This document shows positions 27,021 through 36,568 of a DNA stretch of 64,000 nt, in pieces (the first letter of the stretch is position 1; each line of letters begins with the position of its first letter). The position numbers and the translations under genes are program-made. The notes below the pieces were generated by a model, which saw only the letters and a list, made by a program, of their open reading frames with translations, did not search any database and was not told where the DNA came from. The DNA is taken from the NCBI RefSeq assembly GCF_011742165.1, contig NZ_JAAQTO010000018.1, positions 124,001 through 188,000 of the forward strand, read 5' to 3'. Source of the DNA: Billgrantia bachuensis. GTDB lineage: Bacteria; Pseudomonadota; Gammaproteobacteria; Pseudomonadales; Halomonadaceae.

Positions 27021-27623
27021 ATGGAAACGACATTCAATCTCGCGCTATTTGCCCAACTGAACGCTGCGCCCGATAGCGACCCCCGCCTGCTGCTGTTGGC
27101 GGAAATTTTCGCCGTCTATCTGATCTGGCTGGTGCCGGCCCTGCTGGTCATCGGCTGGCTACGCGGCAGCGAACGCTTGAAGCGCCCCTTGCTCGAGGCT
27201 TTCGTGGCCACTCTGCTCGCCCTGGCGGCGAGCTGGCTGATCGGGCATCTCTGGCCCAGCCCGCGGCCTTTCATGATTCCCATCGGCCAGACATTCCTGG
27301 AACATGAGCCTACCCCGGCCTTTCCCAGCAACCATGCCACGATCATGCTGACCATGGCTTTCAGCCTGCTGCTGCATGCCGGTACCCGACGCATCGGGCG
27401 CTACCTGCTACTGCTGGCGATCCCGGTTGCCTGGGCGCGGATCTTCCTCGGCGTGCATTTTCCGCAGGACATGTTCGGCGCCCTGCTGCTGGCCGCGGGC
27501 TTGGCCACGCTGGTCGGTGCCAGCCGCGCCTGGCTTATCCTGCCGTTCTATTACCATGTCGCCATGCGGCTCTATCTTCTGCTGTTCGCTCCGCTGATTC
27601 GCCGTGGCTGGGTGGAGCGCTGA
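27021..27623 (+). CDS. PAP2-family phosphatase, undecaprenyl-diphosphatase (BcrC-like)
   Basis: 200 residues with five or six membrane segments. The three PAP2 phosphatase motifs are present: WPSPRPF (motif 1, basic residue and RP), PSNHATIM (motif 2 with catalytic His) and ARIFLGVHFPQDM (motif 3, His-Asp pair). It probably dephosphorylates undecaprenyl diphosphate at the outer face of the inner membrane, recycling the cell-wall lipid carrier. A second enzyme of this activity, uppP, is at 34060-34872. Alternative lipid-phosphate substrates are possible. Confidence 0.85.
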   Translation: METTFNLALFAQLNAAPDSDPRLLLLAEIFAVYLIWLVPALLVIGWLRGSERLKRPLLEAFVATLLALAASWLIGHLWPSPRPFMIPIGQTFLEHEPTPAFPSNHATIMLTMAFSLLLHAGTRRIGRYLLLLAIPVAWARIFLGVHFPQDMFGALLLAAGLATLVGASRAWLILPFYYHVAMRLYLLLFAPLIRRGWVER

Positions 27624-27663
27624 GCGCCCCACCCCATGCCAACGCGACAGAGTTGTCGCAGAA

Positions 27664-29373
27664 TCAGAACTGGCTAAGCAGCCAATCGCCGGGTTCGTCG
27701 TTCATCAACAGCTGGCCGTCCTGAAGCAACAAATGCAGGGAGTAACGATCCTCTTTGTCGCGACGCACCACGCCAAGCTCCAGCATCGGCTGTAAACTTT
27801 CGGCGACCAACTCCTTGGCCATCGCGTCGAGTTCGTTGCCGGAAACCATCCCGCTGTACTGCTGACGCAGCGACTCGCGGGCGACCTTGTGCAGCAGCAC
27901 CGCCGGAGCATTCACATTCAGGTCCAAGCGGTTTTCAGGGGCCAGCAACATGCGCTCGTCGAAGGTACCAAAATCGTGGAAGCCGAGGTCGGCTTCCAGC
28001 TCCAGGTCAGCCCTCGCATCACCGATGCTGAACGACACGGGCTTGAAGCTGAAAACAGAGCGGCCTGAAATCAACGTCTCTCCAACTTGCTCCATACGCT
28101 CGAAAACGGGAAGCACGACGTTGGGATCGTCGAGCTGGAAGACATCGATGGCTTCGTAAATCAGGCTCCATAGCGCGTCGTATTCCGTAAGCGGCAGTTG
28201 CCCGTAACTCGACTCGACATGAAACGCGATCGGCTCTTCCATGCCCTGAATCCGCAGGTCGTTGGCCGACCATAATTGAGCGACCTGGAAGTGCGACTCT
28301 GATTCCGGTGCTAGCCCCAGGCGGAAGTTGGCACTTTGCGCCGTCAGGCCCGGTGAATGCTGCTCGCGTAGCGTCAACCCATCGAGGCTGACCCCCAACT
28401 GGCCATACCAACTGTTGCCACCCTGGCGGGATGCGTCGATATCGGCATTGAAACCGTCCATGGCCAGGTAGAGATCCGGTTCCTCGGATTCGAAACCCTC
28501 TAGCTCCAAGTGCGTCGTGAAGTGCTCGAAACGCCCCTGCTCATCGAAGAGCAGCTTGACCTCGACGCTCTGCCCTTCGATTCTCGAGTCGCTCACCTGC
28601 TGCAGATCGCGGCTCTCCGTCAACATCGGCGCATCGTCCGCCCGGAACGCGACTTCACGCAGTACGCCCTGGGGAAAGGAGGCCACGAGATTCGAGGTGG
28701 AACCCTCGAAGGTGTGGATAGCGGTGGGTTCCTCCAGCCGGGCCTGACCCAGGCGATTGGAACTGCGATACTCTCCACTGGCCGGGTCGTAGCGGAAATC
28801 GCCGCCCTGGTAATCGGCGACGTAACGCAGGTCCAGCCCCGCATCGGCGAGCAGCGGACCGGCGACCAGCGCCATCTCCATGGGCGCCCATTCGCCCTGC
28901 ACCACCCGGTCGAAGCCGACCCGGGCATCGTAACGGGAAAGAACTGCCTCTTCTTCCAGTTGGATCAGTTGCTCGAACAGCCAACCCGACGCTTCGGCTC
29001 GCCCTTCGAGGCTGGCCAGGGCGCCCATGAAGGGCCCATGGGTGATCAAATCCTCGACGGCGATCCTCAACGGCTCCCCTTCGAGATCCAGTGCCAGGTT
29101 GGATGCAAGAAGCTGTTGGTAAGTCTGGGCAAATTCCGGTTCGAGAATCAACTCATAACTGGCGCGTGCCTCGAACCAACTACGCTCATAAATCTGTTTC
29201 TCGACCTGAATATAATCAAATTTCTCTAGTTGCTGCAGATAGCCGGCGTACTGCTGCTCTATCTGACGTCCCATCCAGTAGGGGGCTCCCAGGCCTGCGA
29301 TTAATGCTAACCCTACAATGGCCGCCACTGTTTTCTTCAGGGCACTTCCCCGTCGTTCCTGTCCTTTCCCCAC
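27664..29373 (-). CDS. YdgA-family protein (DUF945)
   Basis: 569 residues from GTG 29373, preceded by AAGGA. A single N-terminal membrane anchor (KKTVAAIVGLALIAGLGAPY, about residues 13-33) precedes a large periplasmic domain. GRQIEQQYAGYLQQLEKF directly after the anchor is typical of YdgA/DUF945 proteins. The family has no established biochemical function. It is transcribed towards the PAP2 gene; stops are 40 bases apart. A MITE-like element lies just upstream of its start. Confidence 0.85.
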   Translation of the reverse strand: MGKGQERRGSALKKTVAAIVGLALIAGLGAPYWMGRQIEQQYAGYLQQLEKFDYIQVEKQIYERSWFEARASYELILEPEFAQTYQQLLASNLALDLEGEPLRIAVEDLITHGPFMGALASLEGRAEASGWLFEQLIQLEEEAVLSRYDARVGFDRVVQGEWAPMEMALVAGPLLADAGLDLRYVADYQGGDFRYDPASGEYRSSNRLGQARLEEPTAIHTFEGSTSNLVASFPQGVLREVAFRADDAPMLTESRDLQQVSDSRIEGQSVEVKLLFDEQGRFEHFTTHLELEGFESEEPDLYLAMDGFNADIDASRQGGNSWYGQLGVSLDGLTLREQHSPGLTAQSANFRLGLAPESESHFQVAQLWSANDLRIQGMEEPIAFHVESSYGQLPLTEYDALWSLIYEAIDVFQLDDPNVVLPVFERMEQVGETLISGRSVFSFKPVSFSIGDARADLELEADLGFHDFGTFDERMLLAPENRLDLNVNAPAVLLHKVARESLRQQYSGMVSGNELDAMAKELVAESLQPMLELGVVRRDKEDRYSLHLLLQDGQLLMNDEPGDWLLSQF

Positions 29374-29412
29374 GTCGATATCCTTTTCTCGTTCTTCGTT
29401 TAATTGAAATTA

Positions 29413-29540
29413 GGCTTTGTCTGAAAAGTCGGCGAGGGAAGGCCAGACAAGGCAAAAATCGGCGAAAAGACGGAGTTTGAGTACTTTGAGCCGATTTTTA
29501 ACGCCGTATGGCCGAGCGCAGCCAATTTTCGGACATAGCC
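29413..29540. mobile_element. MITE-like element with imperfect terminal inverted repeats
   Basis: A 128-base non-coding segment whose ends are GGCTTTGTCTGAAAA (left) and, read on the other strand from the right, GGCTATGTCCGAAAA: 13 of 15 positions match. Internal inverted segments (AAAATCGGC near 29454 against GCCGATTTT near 29490) would fold the whole element. Base composition is lower in GC than the flanking genes. It contains no transposase, so it would be mobilised in trans. No clear target duplication was found. Its left end lies within a spurious open frame that runs through YdgA antisense. Confidence 0.65.
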
Positions 29541-29632
29541 CAGGCAGCAATAAGCCATGCCTATTGCTGCCGGACTTCAAGCGAGAAGTTTAACGACAAG
29601 AAACGAGAAAAGTAAGATTACTTATGCTAGTT

Positions 29633-31468
29633 TCATTCAACCGTCACCGACTTGGCCAGGTTGCGCGGCTGATCGACATCGGTGCCCTTCAGTACCGCTA
29701 CATGATAGCTCAACAACTGCAGCGGCACGGTATACAGGATCGGGGCCAGGGCCTCGTGCACATGGGGCAGCAGCAGCACCCTGACGCCCTCCTCCTCCAT
29801 GATCTCGACCCGCTCGTCGGCGAAGACGAAGAGTTCACCGCCCCGTGCCTTCACTTCCTGCAGGTTCGACTTCAGCTTGTCGAGCAGCTCGTCGTTGGGG
29901 GCGACGGAAATGACCGGCATCTCGCTGTCCACCAGAGCCAGCGGTCCGTGCTTGAGTTCACCGGCAGGGTAAGCCTCGGCGTGGATGTAGGAAATCTCCT
30001 TGAGCTTGAGCGCTCCTTCGAGAGCGATGGGGAAATGCGCACCGCGCCCGAGGAACAAGGCATGGTGCTTCTCGGCGAAAGCCGTCGACAACGCCTCGAT
30101 GGCGCCGTCCAGCTGCAGCACACGGCCCACCAGTTGCGGCAGGGCTCGCAGACCTGCGACCACTTCGGCCTGGGTCTCGGCGGCAAGCCCCTTGGCTCGC
30201 CCCATGGCCAGGGTCAGCAGCATCAGTGCCGTGAGCTGGGTGGTGAAAGCCTTGGTGGAAGCGACGCCGATCTCGGGTCCGGCCTGGGTCATCAGGGTCA
30301 GGTCCGATTCCCGCACCAAGGAACTGCCCGGCACATTGCAGATCGCCAGGCTGCCGAGATAGCCCTTTTCACGGGCAAAGCGCAGCGCCGCCAAGGTATC
30401 GGCGGTCTCGCCGGACTGCGACAAGGTGACGAACAGGGTACCTTCGGGCACCACCACGGTGCGGTAGCGATACTCCGAGGCCACCTCCACCTGCACGGGT
30501 ATCCCGGCATAGCGCTCGAGCCAGTAGCGCGCCACCAGGCCGGCGTGATAACTGGTGCCACAGGCCACGATATGCACCTGCCTGACCCGCGTGAACAGCG
30601 CCTCGGCATCGGGGCCGAAGCACTCGGCAGGCACGCTGCGTTCACCCAAGCGTCCCTCGAGGGCCGCTGCGATCACCGCCGGCTGCTCGAAGATCTCCTT
30701 CTGCATAAAGTGGCGATACTCGCCCTTGCTGGCGGCACCGTCACCATGCTCGAAGGATTGAACCGGGCGCTGCACAGCCTGGCCATGGGCGTCGAAGATC
30801 TCGATGCGACCGCCAGCGGCAATCCGCACCACATCGCCTTCCTGAAGGTAGATGAAGCGGTCGGTGACCTGCAGCAGTGCCAGCGGATCAGAGCCGAGGA
30901 AAGCCTCATCGATACCCACTCCCACCACTAACGGGCTGCCCTTGCGCGCGCCGACGATGACATCGGGCTCGTCGGCATGTACTACCGCCAGCGCGTAGGC
31001 GCCCTCGAGGCGCGCCAGGCCCCGCTGCACGGCGGCCAGCAGGCCGTCACCGCGCTGGTATTCGTGCTCCAGCAGATGGGCCACCACCTCGGTATCGGTC
31101 TGCGAGGAGAAGGGGTACCCGCCTGCCTGCAATTCACGCCGCAGCGGCTCGTGATTCTCGATGATACCGTTGTGCACCAGCGCCAGCCGGTCGCCCGACT
31201 GATGCGGGTGGGCATTCTCCTCGCTGGGCTTGCCGTGGGTGGCCCAACGGGTGTGAGCGATACCGCAGCGGCCCGGCAGAGCAGCCTCTGCAAGCAAGGA
31301 CTCGAGTGCGGCCACCTTGCCCAGCGCCCGGCGGCGATGCAGCTCGCCGGAACCGGTGAGCACGGCCATGCCGGCCGAATCGTAACCGCGATATTCCAGC
31401 CGTCTGAGCCCTTCGAGCAGGATGCCTTCCACGTTGCGCTCGGCAACGGCACCAACGATTCCACACAT
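29633..31468 (-). CDS. glmS: Glutamine-fructose-6-phosphate aminotransferase (isomerising)
   Basis: 611 residues from ATG 31468 with GAGGAA upstream; longer frame upstream lies over glmU. The start MCGIVGAVAERN exposes the catalytic Cys after Met removal (Ntn glutaminase domain, about 1-240; RRLEYRGYDSAGMAV is conserved). Two SIS domains follow (SQSGETADTLAALRFA, RGAHFPIALEGALKLKEISY). The C-terminus ends LAKSVTVE as usual. It makes glucosamine-6-phosphate for peptidoglycan and LPS. It lies 20 bases after glmU, probably in one transcript. Confidence 0.97.
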   Translation of the reverse strand: MCGIVGAVAERNVEGILLEGLRRLEYRGYDSAGMAVLTGSGELHRRRALGKVAALESLLAEAALPGRCGIAHTRWATHGKPSEENAHPHQSGDRLALVHNGIIENHEPLRRELQAGGYPFSSQTDTEVVAHLLEHEYQRGDGLLAAVQRGLARLEGAYALAVVHADEPDVIVGARKGSPLVVGVGIDEAFLGSDPLALLQVTDRFIYLQEGDVVRIAAGGRIEIFDAHGQAVQRPVQSFEHGDGAASKGEYRHFMQKEIFEQPAVIAAALEGRLGERSVPAECFGPDAEALFTRVRQVHIVACGTSYHAGLVARYWLERYAGIPVQVEVASEYRYRTVVVPEGTLFVTLSQSGETADTLAALRFAREKGYLGSLAICNVPGSSLVRESDLTLMTQAGPEIGVASTKAFTTQLTALMLLTLAMGRAKGLAAETQAEVVAGLRALPQLVGRVLQLDGAIEALSTAFAEKHHALFLGRGAHFPIALEGALKLKEISYIHAEAYPAGELKHGPLALVDSEMPVISVAPNDELLDKLKSNLQEVKARGGELFVFADERVEIMEEEGVRVLLLPHVHEALAPILYTVPLQLLSYHVAVLKGTDVDQPRNLAKSVTVE

Positions 31469-31488
31469 GACGATTCCTCGCGCTTGCC

Positions 31489-32856
31489 TCAGTCTCGGGT
31501 CTTCTTGGTCGGCCGCACCCAGTCGGCCTTGGCGATCTGGCGCCCACGGGAAACGGCCAGGGCGTTGTCGGGCACGTCCTTGCTGATGGTCGAACCCGCA
31601 CCGATCGTGGCACCACGGCCGACACTGACCGGTGCCACCAGGGCGGTATTGGAGCCGATGAAGGTATCGTCGCCGATATCGGTGCGATGCTTGTTGGCTC
31701 CATCGTAGTTGCAAGTGATGGTACCGGCACCGACGTTGACGTCACGTCCCAGCCGCGCATCGCCCACATAGCTCAAATGGTTGATCTTGCTGCCCTCGCC
31801 CACCTCGGCGTTCTTGGTCTCGACGAAGTTGCCCACTTTGGCACCCACCGCCAGGCGAGTGCCGGGGCGCAGCCGGGCGAAGGGCCCGATGCGGTTGCGG
31901 CCGGCCGCCACGGCACCCTCGATCACGCTGTGAGGCTCAATGACACTCTCGGCACCGATGTGGCTGTCCCGTATGACACAGTGGGGCCCGATACGCACGC
32001 CCTCGCCCAACTCCACTTCGCCCTCGAACACGCAGCCGACGTCGATTTCGACGTCATGTCCGCAATTCAGCCGGCCGCGCACGTCGATGCGTGCCGGATC
32101 GAGCAGCGCCACGCCCTTGATCATGAGCTGCTCGGCGATGTGCAACTGGTGCGCGCGCTCGAGGCGAGCCATCTGCAAGCGGTTGTTGACCCCTTCCACT
32201 TCCAGCGGATCGGCAGGCTGGGCAGTGGCGATGGCGACACCCTCGGCAGCGGCCATGGCGATGACATCGGTCAGATAGTACTCGCCCTGGGCGTTGTCTG
32301 CGGAGAGACTCGGCAGCCAGCGTTTCAGCTGGGATGCGGTCATGGCCATGATGCCGGTGTTGCACTCATGGATTGCCAGCTCGTTCTCGCTGGCATCCTT
32401 CTGTTCGACGATGGCCACCGCCTCGCCGTTGGTATTGCGTACGATGCGACCATAGCCGCTCGGATCGTCCAGGGTCACGGTGAGCAGCCCCATGCGCGAC
32501 TCGTTCACCACCTCCAGCAGGGCGGCCAGTGTCTCGCGCCGGATCAGCGGCACGTCGCCATACAATACCAGTACCCTGCCGTCTCCCAGGCCATCCAGCG
32601 CTTGAGCCACCGCATGGCCGGTCCCCTTCTGTTCGGCCTGCAGTGCATAGCGCACCGGATAGTCGCGGAGCGCTTCACGCACCCGCTCGGCACCGTGACC
32701 GACCACCACATGAAGGCGATCCGCCTCGAGTTCCTGCGCCGTGTCGAGTACATGACGCACCATCGGCTTACCGGCCAGGCGATGCAACACCTTGGGCAGG
32801 CTCGAACGCATCCGCGTGCCCTGTCCGGCAGCCAGAATCACCACATCCAGGGTCAT
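31489..32856 (-). CDS. glmU: Bifunctional N-acetylglucosamine-1-phosphate uridyltransferase/glucosamine-1-phosphate acetyltransferase
   Basis: 455 residues from ATG 32856 (AAGGAG upstream), matching E. coli GlmU (456). The N-terminal pyrophosphorylase domain begins VVILAAGQGTRMRSSLPKVL. After about residue 230 the left-handed beta-helix acetyltransferase domain follows, with hexapeptide repeats and the CoA-site segment GNFVETKNAEVGEGSKINHL. It supplies UDP-GlcNAc from the product of GlmS and GlmM. Cotranscribed with glmS. Confidence 0.97.
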   Translation of the reverse strand: MTLDVVILAAGQGTRMRSSLPKVLHRLAGKPMVRHVLDTAQELEADRLHVVVGHGAERVREALRDYPVRYALQAEQKGTGHAVAQALDGLGDGRVLVLYGDVPLIRRETLAALLEVVNESRMGLLTVTLDDPSGYGRIVRNTNGEAVAIVEQKDASENELAIHECNTGIMAMTASQLKRWLPSLSADNAQGEYYLTDVIAMAAAEGVAIATAQPADPLEVEGVNNRLQMARLERAHQLHIAEQLMIKGVALLDPARIDVRGRLNCGHDVEIDVGCVFEGEVELGEGVRIGPHCVIRDSHIGAESVIEPHSVIEGAVAAGRNRIGPFARLRPGTRLAVGAKVGNFVETKNAEVGEGSKINHLSYVGDARLGRDVNVGAGTITCNYDGANKHRTDIGDDTFIGSNTALVAPVSVGRGATIGAGSTISKDVPDNALAVSRGRQIAKADWVRPTKKTRD

Positions 32857-32955
32857 CGAAGACTCCTTGTCCATTCGATTGGCTTCAGTTCATCGGGGGC
32901 TCGGCGGCTCACCCGTCTTGTCGTGATGGAGGGCTCGCGCACCGTTCTCAACGGC

Positions 32956-34026
32956 TCAACGAACCTCAAGGCCCATCTCATCGCTCAGTTCCTGGCCGAA
33001 GTAATCGGCGAAGGCAGGACTCGCCAGGCTGCTCCAGCCTTCTCCCTCGCGCACCAGCAGTAATACCCTGAGACCCTGCTCGCGTGCCAGCGCCAGCCCT
33101 TCCTCCTCGCCCAATACCATGACGGCGGTAGCCCAGGCGTCGGCCCAGGCATTGGAGGGGTGAGCCACCGTCACCGACGCTACACGATGCTCGATGGGTC
33201 GGCCGGTACGTGGATCGATGGTATGCGAGAAGCGCTTCCCACCCTCTTCGAAATAATTGCGGTAATCGCCGGAAGTGGCCACCGAGATGTCGTGCAGTGG
33301 CACGATATGAGTGGCTTCCTGACGATCGTCGAGCGGCGCTTCGATGCCGATGCGCCAGGGCTCGCCGTCGCCGTCTCGATAGCCGCGAGCGATCAGGTCA
33401 CCGCCCAGGTTGACCAGGTAGTGCTCGATGCCCTCGGCGTCGAGGTAGGCAGCGACTCGATCGGTGGCGTGGCCCTTGGCCACACCACCGAGGTTGATGA
33501 ACACGTCGCGCCGGCGACGCGCCTGCATGGCATTCTCGTCTATCTCGATGCTGTCGGGACCGACCTCGGCCAGGCGCGCCTGCAGGGTTTCGTCATCGGG
33601 CACCTCCCGCGGACGAGCCTCAGAGCCGAAACTCCAAAGATTGACCAGCCCGCCGAGAGTCACGTCGAAGGCACCATTGCTCGCCTCGGCGACCGATTGG
33701 CTGATCGCCAATACCTCGACCAGCTCGTTGGAGAGCGGCTGCCATTCATCGAGGGGCGCCTGGTTGAAGGCCATCAGCTCCGAGTCGTCGCGATAGATCG
33801 ACATCGCGGCATCCACTTGCTCGAGCACCGCGAGCAATCCCTCCTCCAGCTCACGCGCCTGGCCCTGGGTCAGGCTGTCGGCGATGGTCACCTGGTAGAA
33901 GGAGCCGAAGATGCTTCCTTCCAGGCGCACCGGAGAATCCAGCGGACGCTCGCTCTCGGAGCAACCGGCGAGAAGCAAACCCAGGCACAACGCGAAGGCC
34001 ACCATGGGACGCAGAACAGGGATCAT
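32956..34026 (-). CDS. apbE: FAD:protein FMN transferase, lipoprotein form
   Basis: 356 residues. A lipoprotein signal peptide ends at LLLAGC, so the mature protein is lipid-anchored in the periplasm. ApbE motifs: GSFYQVTIAD, MSIYRDDSELMAFN, VFINLGGVAKGHATDRV, NLGGDLIARG and ATSGDYRNYFEEGGKRFSHT with DPRTGRPI. ApbE covalently attaches FMN to threonines of Nqr/Rnf-type subunits, which fits sodium-pumping respiration in a halophile. Such target genes are not in this window. Confidence 0.94.
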   Translation of the reverse strand: MIPVLRPMVAFALCLGLLLAGCSESERPLDSPVRLEGSIFGSFYQVTIADSLTQGQARELEEGLLAVLEQVDAAMSIYRDDSELMAFNQAPLDEWQPLSNELVEVLAISQSVAEASNGAFDVTLGGLVNLWSFGSEARPREVPDDETLQARLAEVGPDSIEIDENAMQARRRRDVFINLGGVAKGHATDRVAAYLDAEGIEHYLVNLGGDLIARGYRDGDGEPWRIGIEAPLDDRQEATHIVPLHDISVATSGDYRNYFEEGGKRFSHTIDPRTGRPIEHRVASVTVAHPSNAWADAWATAVMVLGEEEGLALAREQGLRVLLLVREGEGWSSLASPAFADYFGQELSDEMGLEVR

Positions 34027-34059
34027 GCTAACAGGACTCCTCGATAGAGTGTTGCTTGG

Positions 34060-34872
34060 CTACCAGAAGAACCACAGTAGCCATAGCCCTAATACGATGC
34101 GATAGACGACGAAGGGTTGCATGCCGATCCGCTTGATGAAGGCGATGAAGTAGTGGATGCAGAGATAGGCGCTGATGCCCGACAACACGACTCCCATCGC
34201 CATGGCCTGCCAGTCGATCTCCCGAGGCACCTGTACGAGGCCGACGATCTCCAGCCCGGCGGCTAGTGCGGTGACCGGAATCGACAGCAGAAACGAGAAA
34301 CGCGCCGCGCCTTCGCGGCTCAGGCCCAGCAGCAACGCCGCGGTGATGGTGATACCGGAGCGCGAAGTGCCGGGAATCAGCGCCAGCACCTGGGCCAAGC
34401 CGATCAACATCGCATCAAGCAGCGTCAGCTGATACTCGCTGCGCCCCGATCGCTTGCGCCAGTCGGCATAGCCCAGCAACAGGCCGAAGACGATCAGGGA
34501 GTAGCCGATCAGGAGCGGCGAGCGCATGCTCACCTCGATGACGTCGTGCAGGGCGAAGCCGACCGCGCAGACCGGGATCGTTGCCAGCAGCACCCACCAG
34601 GCCAGCCGAGCGTCGGGATCATCGCTGCCCTCGCGCAGCGTGCTGCCACGCAGCGACTTGACCCAGCTCGCCCCCATGCGCCTCAGGTCGTGGCGGAAGT
34701 AGAACACCACTGCCAGCAGACTGCCCAGATGCATTGCCACGTCGAAGACCAGCCCCTGATCGTTCCAGTCGGTCAGAACGGGCACCAGAATCAAGTGGGC
34801 CGAACTCGAGATGGGCAGGAATTCGGTCAGGCCCTGGATCACTGACAGCACGACGACCTGAAGCCAATCCAT
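34060..34872 (-). CDS. uppP: Undecaprenyl-diphosphatase (BacA/UppP)
   Basis: 270 residues from ATG 34872, preceded by AGGAGGAAG. Eight or so membrane segments. Signature motifs are QGLTEFLPISSSAHL near residue 11 and the catalytic PGTSRSG near residue 170. It recycles the undecaprenyl carrier for cell-wall synthesis. An unrelated PAP2-type enzyme with probably the same reaction lies at 27021. Transcribed towards apbE with a 33-base gap. Confidence 0.96.
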   Translation of the reverse strand: MDWLQVVVLSVIQGLTEFLPISSSAHLILVPVLTDWNDQGLVFDVAMHLGSLLAVVFYFRHDLRRMGASWVKSLRGSTLREGSDDPDARLAWWVLLATIPVCAVGFALHDVIEVSMRSPLLIGYSLIVFGLLLGYADWRKRSGRSEYQLTLLDAMLIGLAQVLALIPGTSRSGITITAALLLGLSREGAARFSFLLSIPVTALAAGLEIVGLVQVPREIDWQAMAMGVVLSGISAYLCIHYFIAFIKRIGMQPFVVYRIVLGLWLLWFFW

Positions 34873-35037
34873 ATGGCGCTCTTCCTCCTGATGGCAAGGA
34901 GCCGGCAGCAAACGCACGGCAGGACGCGAAAGAGAATACACGTCCCCTTGCCGCTTGTCCGCCGTGTCTCGTTACAATTCTATTCGAGCCAGGACCGGCG
35001 GCGTAGCGTCTGGAACGTCGAGATGCGGTTCGTGCCG

Positions 35038-36411
35038 CTAGAGCCCCGCCAATACCGCCGTGGCGATGGAGAAGTAGATCAGCACCCCGCAAGCATCGAT
35101 GACGGTGGTCACCAGAGGCGCCGAGGCGGTGGCCGGGTCCCAGCCGACCCGGTTGAGCACGAACGGAAGGCACATGCCGAGCAGGCTGCCGAACAGCACG
35201 ATGGTCACCATGCTGGTGGCGACGATCATGGCCACGGCCTCGCCACCGCGCATCACCCCGATGGGTGCCACCGCCAGCGCCATGGTCAGTCCCAGGGAGC
35301 CGGCCACCAGCAGCTCGCGGCCGAGCAGCTTGCCCCAATCCTTGACCCCGACGTCGCCGGTGGCCATGCCGCGTACCATGAGTGTGGCAGCCTGGGCGCC
35401 GGCATTGCCGCCGCTGCCGATCAGCAGCGGCAGGAAGAACACTAGTGCTACCTGGGCGGCGATGGTGTCCTCGAAATAAGCGATACCGGCACCGGAGAAG
35501 AGGTTGGCGAACACCAGCAGCACCAGCCAGGTCACGCGCTTGCGGTAGAGACTCCACAACGGTACCCGGCTGACGCCATCCTCGAGCTGGCCGATGGACA
35601 TGCCCTTGTGGAAATCCTCGGTAGCCTCTTCCTCGGCGACGTCCATGGCATCGTCGTGGGTGACGATGCCGACCAGGCGCTCGTCGTGATCGATGACCGG
35701 CACGGCCAGCATGTCATAGCGGGCCACCAGGCGCGCGACCTCCTCCTGCGCCTCGTCCACCGATACGCTGATCACGTCCTTGATCATCAGTTCGTCGACC
35801 TGGGCACCAGGGCGGGCCACCATCAGTTGACGCAGCGACAGGGTGCCGGCCAGCTTACCCTCCGGGTCGATGATGTAAAGCTGATAGACCGTTTCGGCAT
35901 CCGGCGCGGTCTGACGCACTCGCATCATCGCCTGGGACACGGTCATGCCACTCGGGATGGCCACGTAGTCCGAGGTCATGATCGCACCGGCGGTGCCCTC
36001 CTCGTAGCTGGCCAGACGCTTGAGATCCTCGCGCTCCTGGCGCGCCATTCGCCTCAGCAGCACTTCCTGGCGATCCTCGCCAAGCAGATTGAACAGATCG
36101 GCACGCTCGTCCGAGCCCATCTCCTCCAGCACCGAGAGCAGCAGCTCGTCGGACATGGCCTCGGCAACTTCGACCTGGACCTCTCCCGCCAGGTACCCCA
36201 GTACGTTGGCGCGGCGCTCCAGTGGCAGACAGTCGAGCAGCTTCAGGACGGAAGGAAGATCGTCGTCCTCCTCGGCCATCTCCTCGAGGATCTCGGAGAG
36301 GTCCGCGGCGCGCAGTTCGGGAAGCCATTGGTCGAGGCGTTCGCTATCCTCCTGCTCGAGGGCAAGAATCAGGGTTGCCTTGTGTTCCTGCAGCTGTTCG
36401 CTCAACGACAT
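35038..36411 (-). CDS. mgtE: Magnesium transporter MgtE
   Basis: 457 residues from ATG 36411, with AGGAGA at good spacing; the frame runs 13 codons further without a site. Domain order is an acidic MgtE N domain (about 15-125), two CBS domains (about 135-255, for example GTAGAIMTSDYVAIPSGMTV) and five membrane helices forming the pore (from about 290, with LPLLIGSGGNAGAQAATL lining the pathway). The N and CBS domains close the pore at high cytosolic magnesium. Single gene, flanked downstream by a non-coding gap of 165 bases before uppP. Confidence 0.95.
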   Translation of the reverse strand: MSLSEQLQEHKATLILALEQEDSERLDQWLPELRAADLSEILEEMAEEDDDLPSVLKLLDCLPLERRANVLGYLAGEVQVEVAEAMSDELLLSVLEEMGSDERADLFNLLGEDRQEVLLRRMARQEREDLKRLASYEEGTAGAIMTSDYVAIPSGMTVSQAMMRVRQTAPDAETVYQLYIIDPEGKLAGTLSLRQLMVARPGAQVDELMIKDVISVSVDEAQEEVARLVARYDMLAVPVIDHDERLVGIVTHDDAMDVAEEEATEDFHKGMSIGQLEDGVSRVPLWSLYRKRVTWLVLLVFANLFSGAGIAYFEDTIAAQVALVFFLPLLIGSGGNAGAQAATLMVRGMATGDVGVKDWGKLLGRELLVAGSLGLTMALAVAPIGVMRGGEAVAMIVATSMVTIVLFGSLLGMCLPFVLNRVGWDPATASAPLVTTVIDACGVLIYFSIATAVLAGL

Positions 36412-36516
36412 GGCGTTCTCCTGGAGCCACGCGGGTGGGAGGGTCATCACCGCATGGTGGGATGAGTATGGGCTCGGTCATCGCCGATACCAGTTCGCTC
36501 ATGATAACAGAGACGA

Positions 36517-36549
36517 AAACGCCCCCCGAACAGTGTTCGGGGGGCGTTT
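36517..36549 (-). terminator. Rho-independent terminator of the atp operon
   Basis: On the minus strand, GCCCCCCGAA-CACTG-TTCGGGGGGC is followed by GTTTTC: a perfect 10-bp stem with a short T-run, starting about 20 bases after the atpC stop at 36569. Flanking AAAAC/GTTTC bases extend the pairing. Confidence 0.9.
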
Positions 36550-36568
36550 CATGGCAGACAGGCTGGAA

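Noticed and set aside
29091..29480. 129-residue plus-strand open frame running into the MITE-like element
   Set aside because: First half is antisense to the DUF945 gene and the tail is translated transposable-element end sequence; a shadow.
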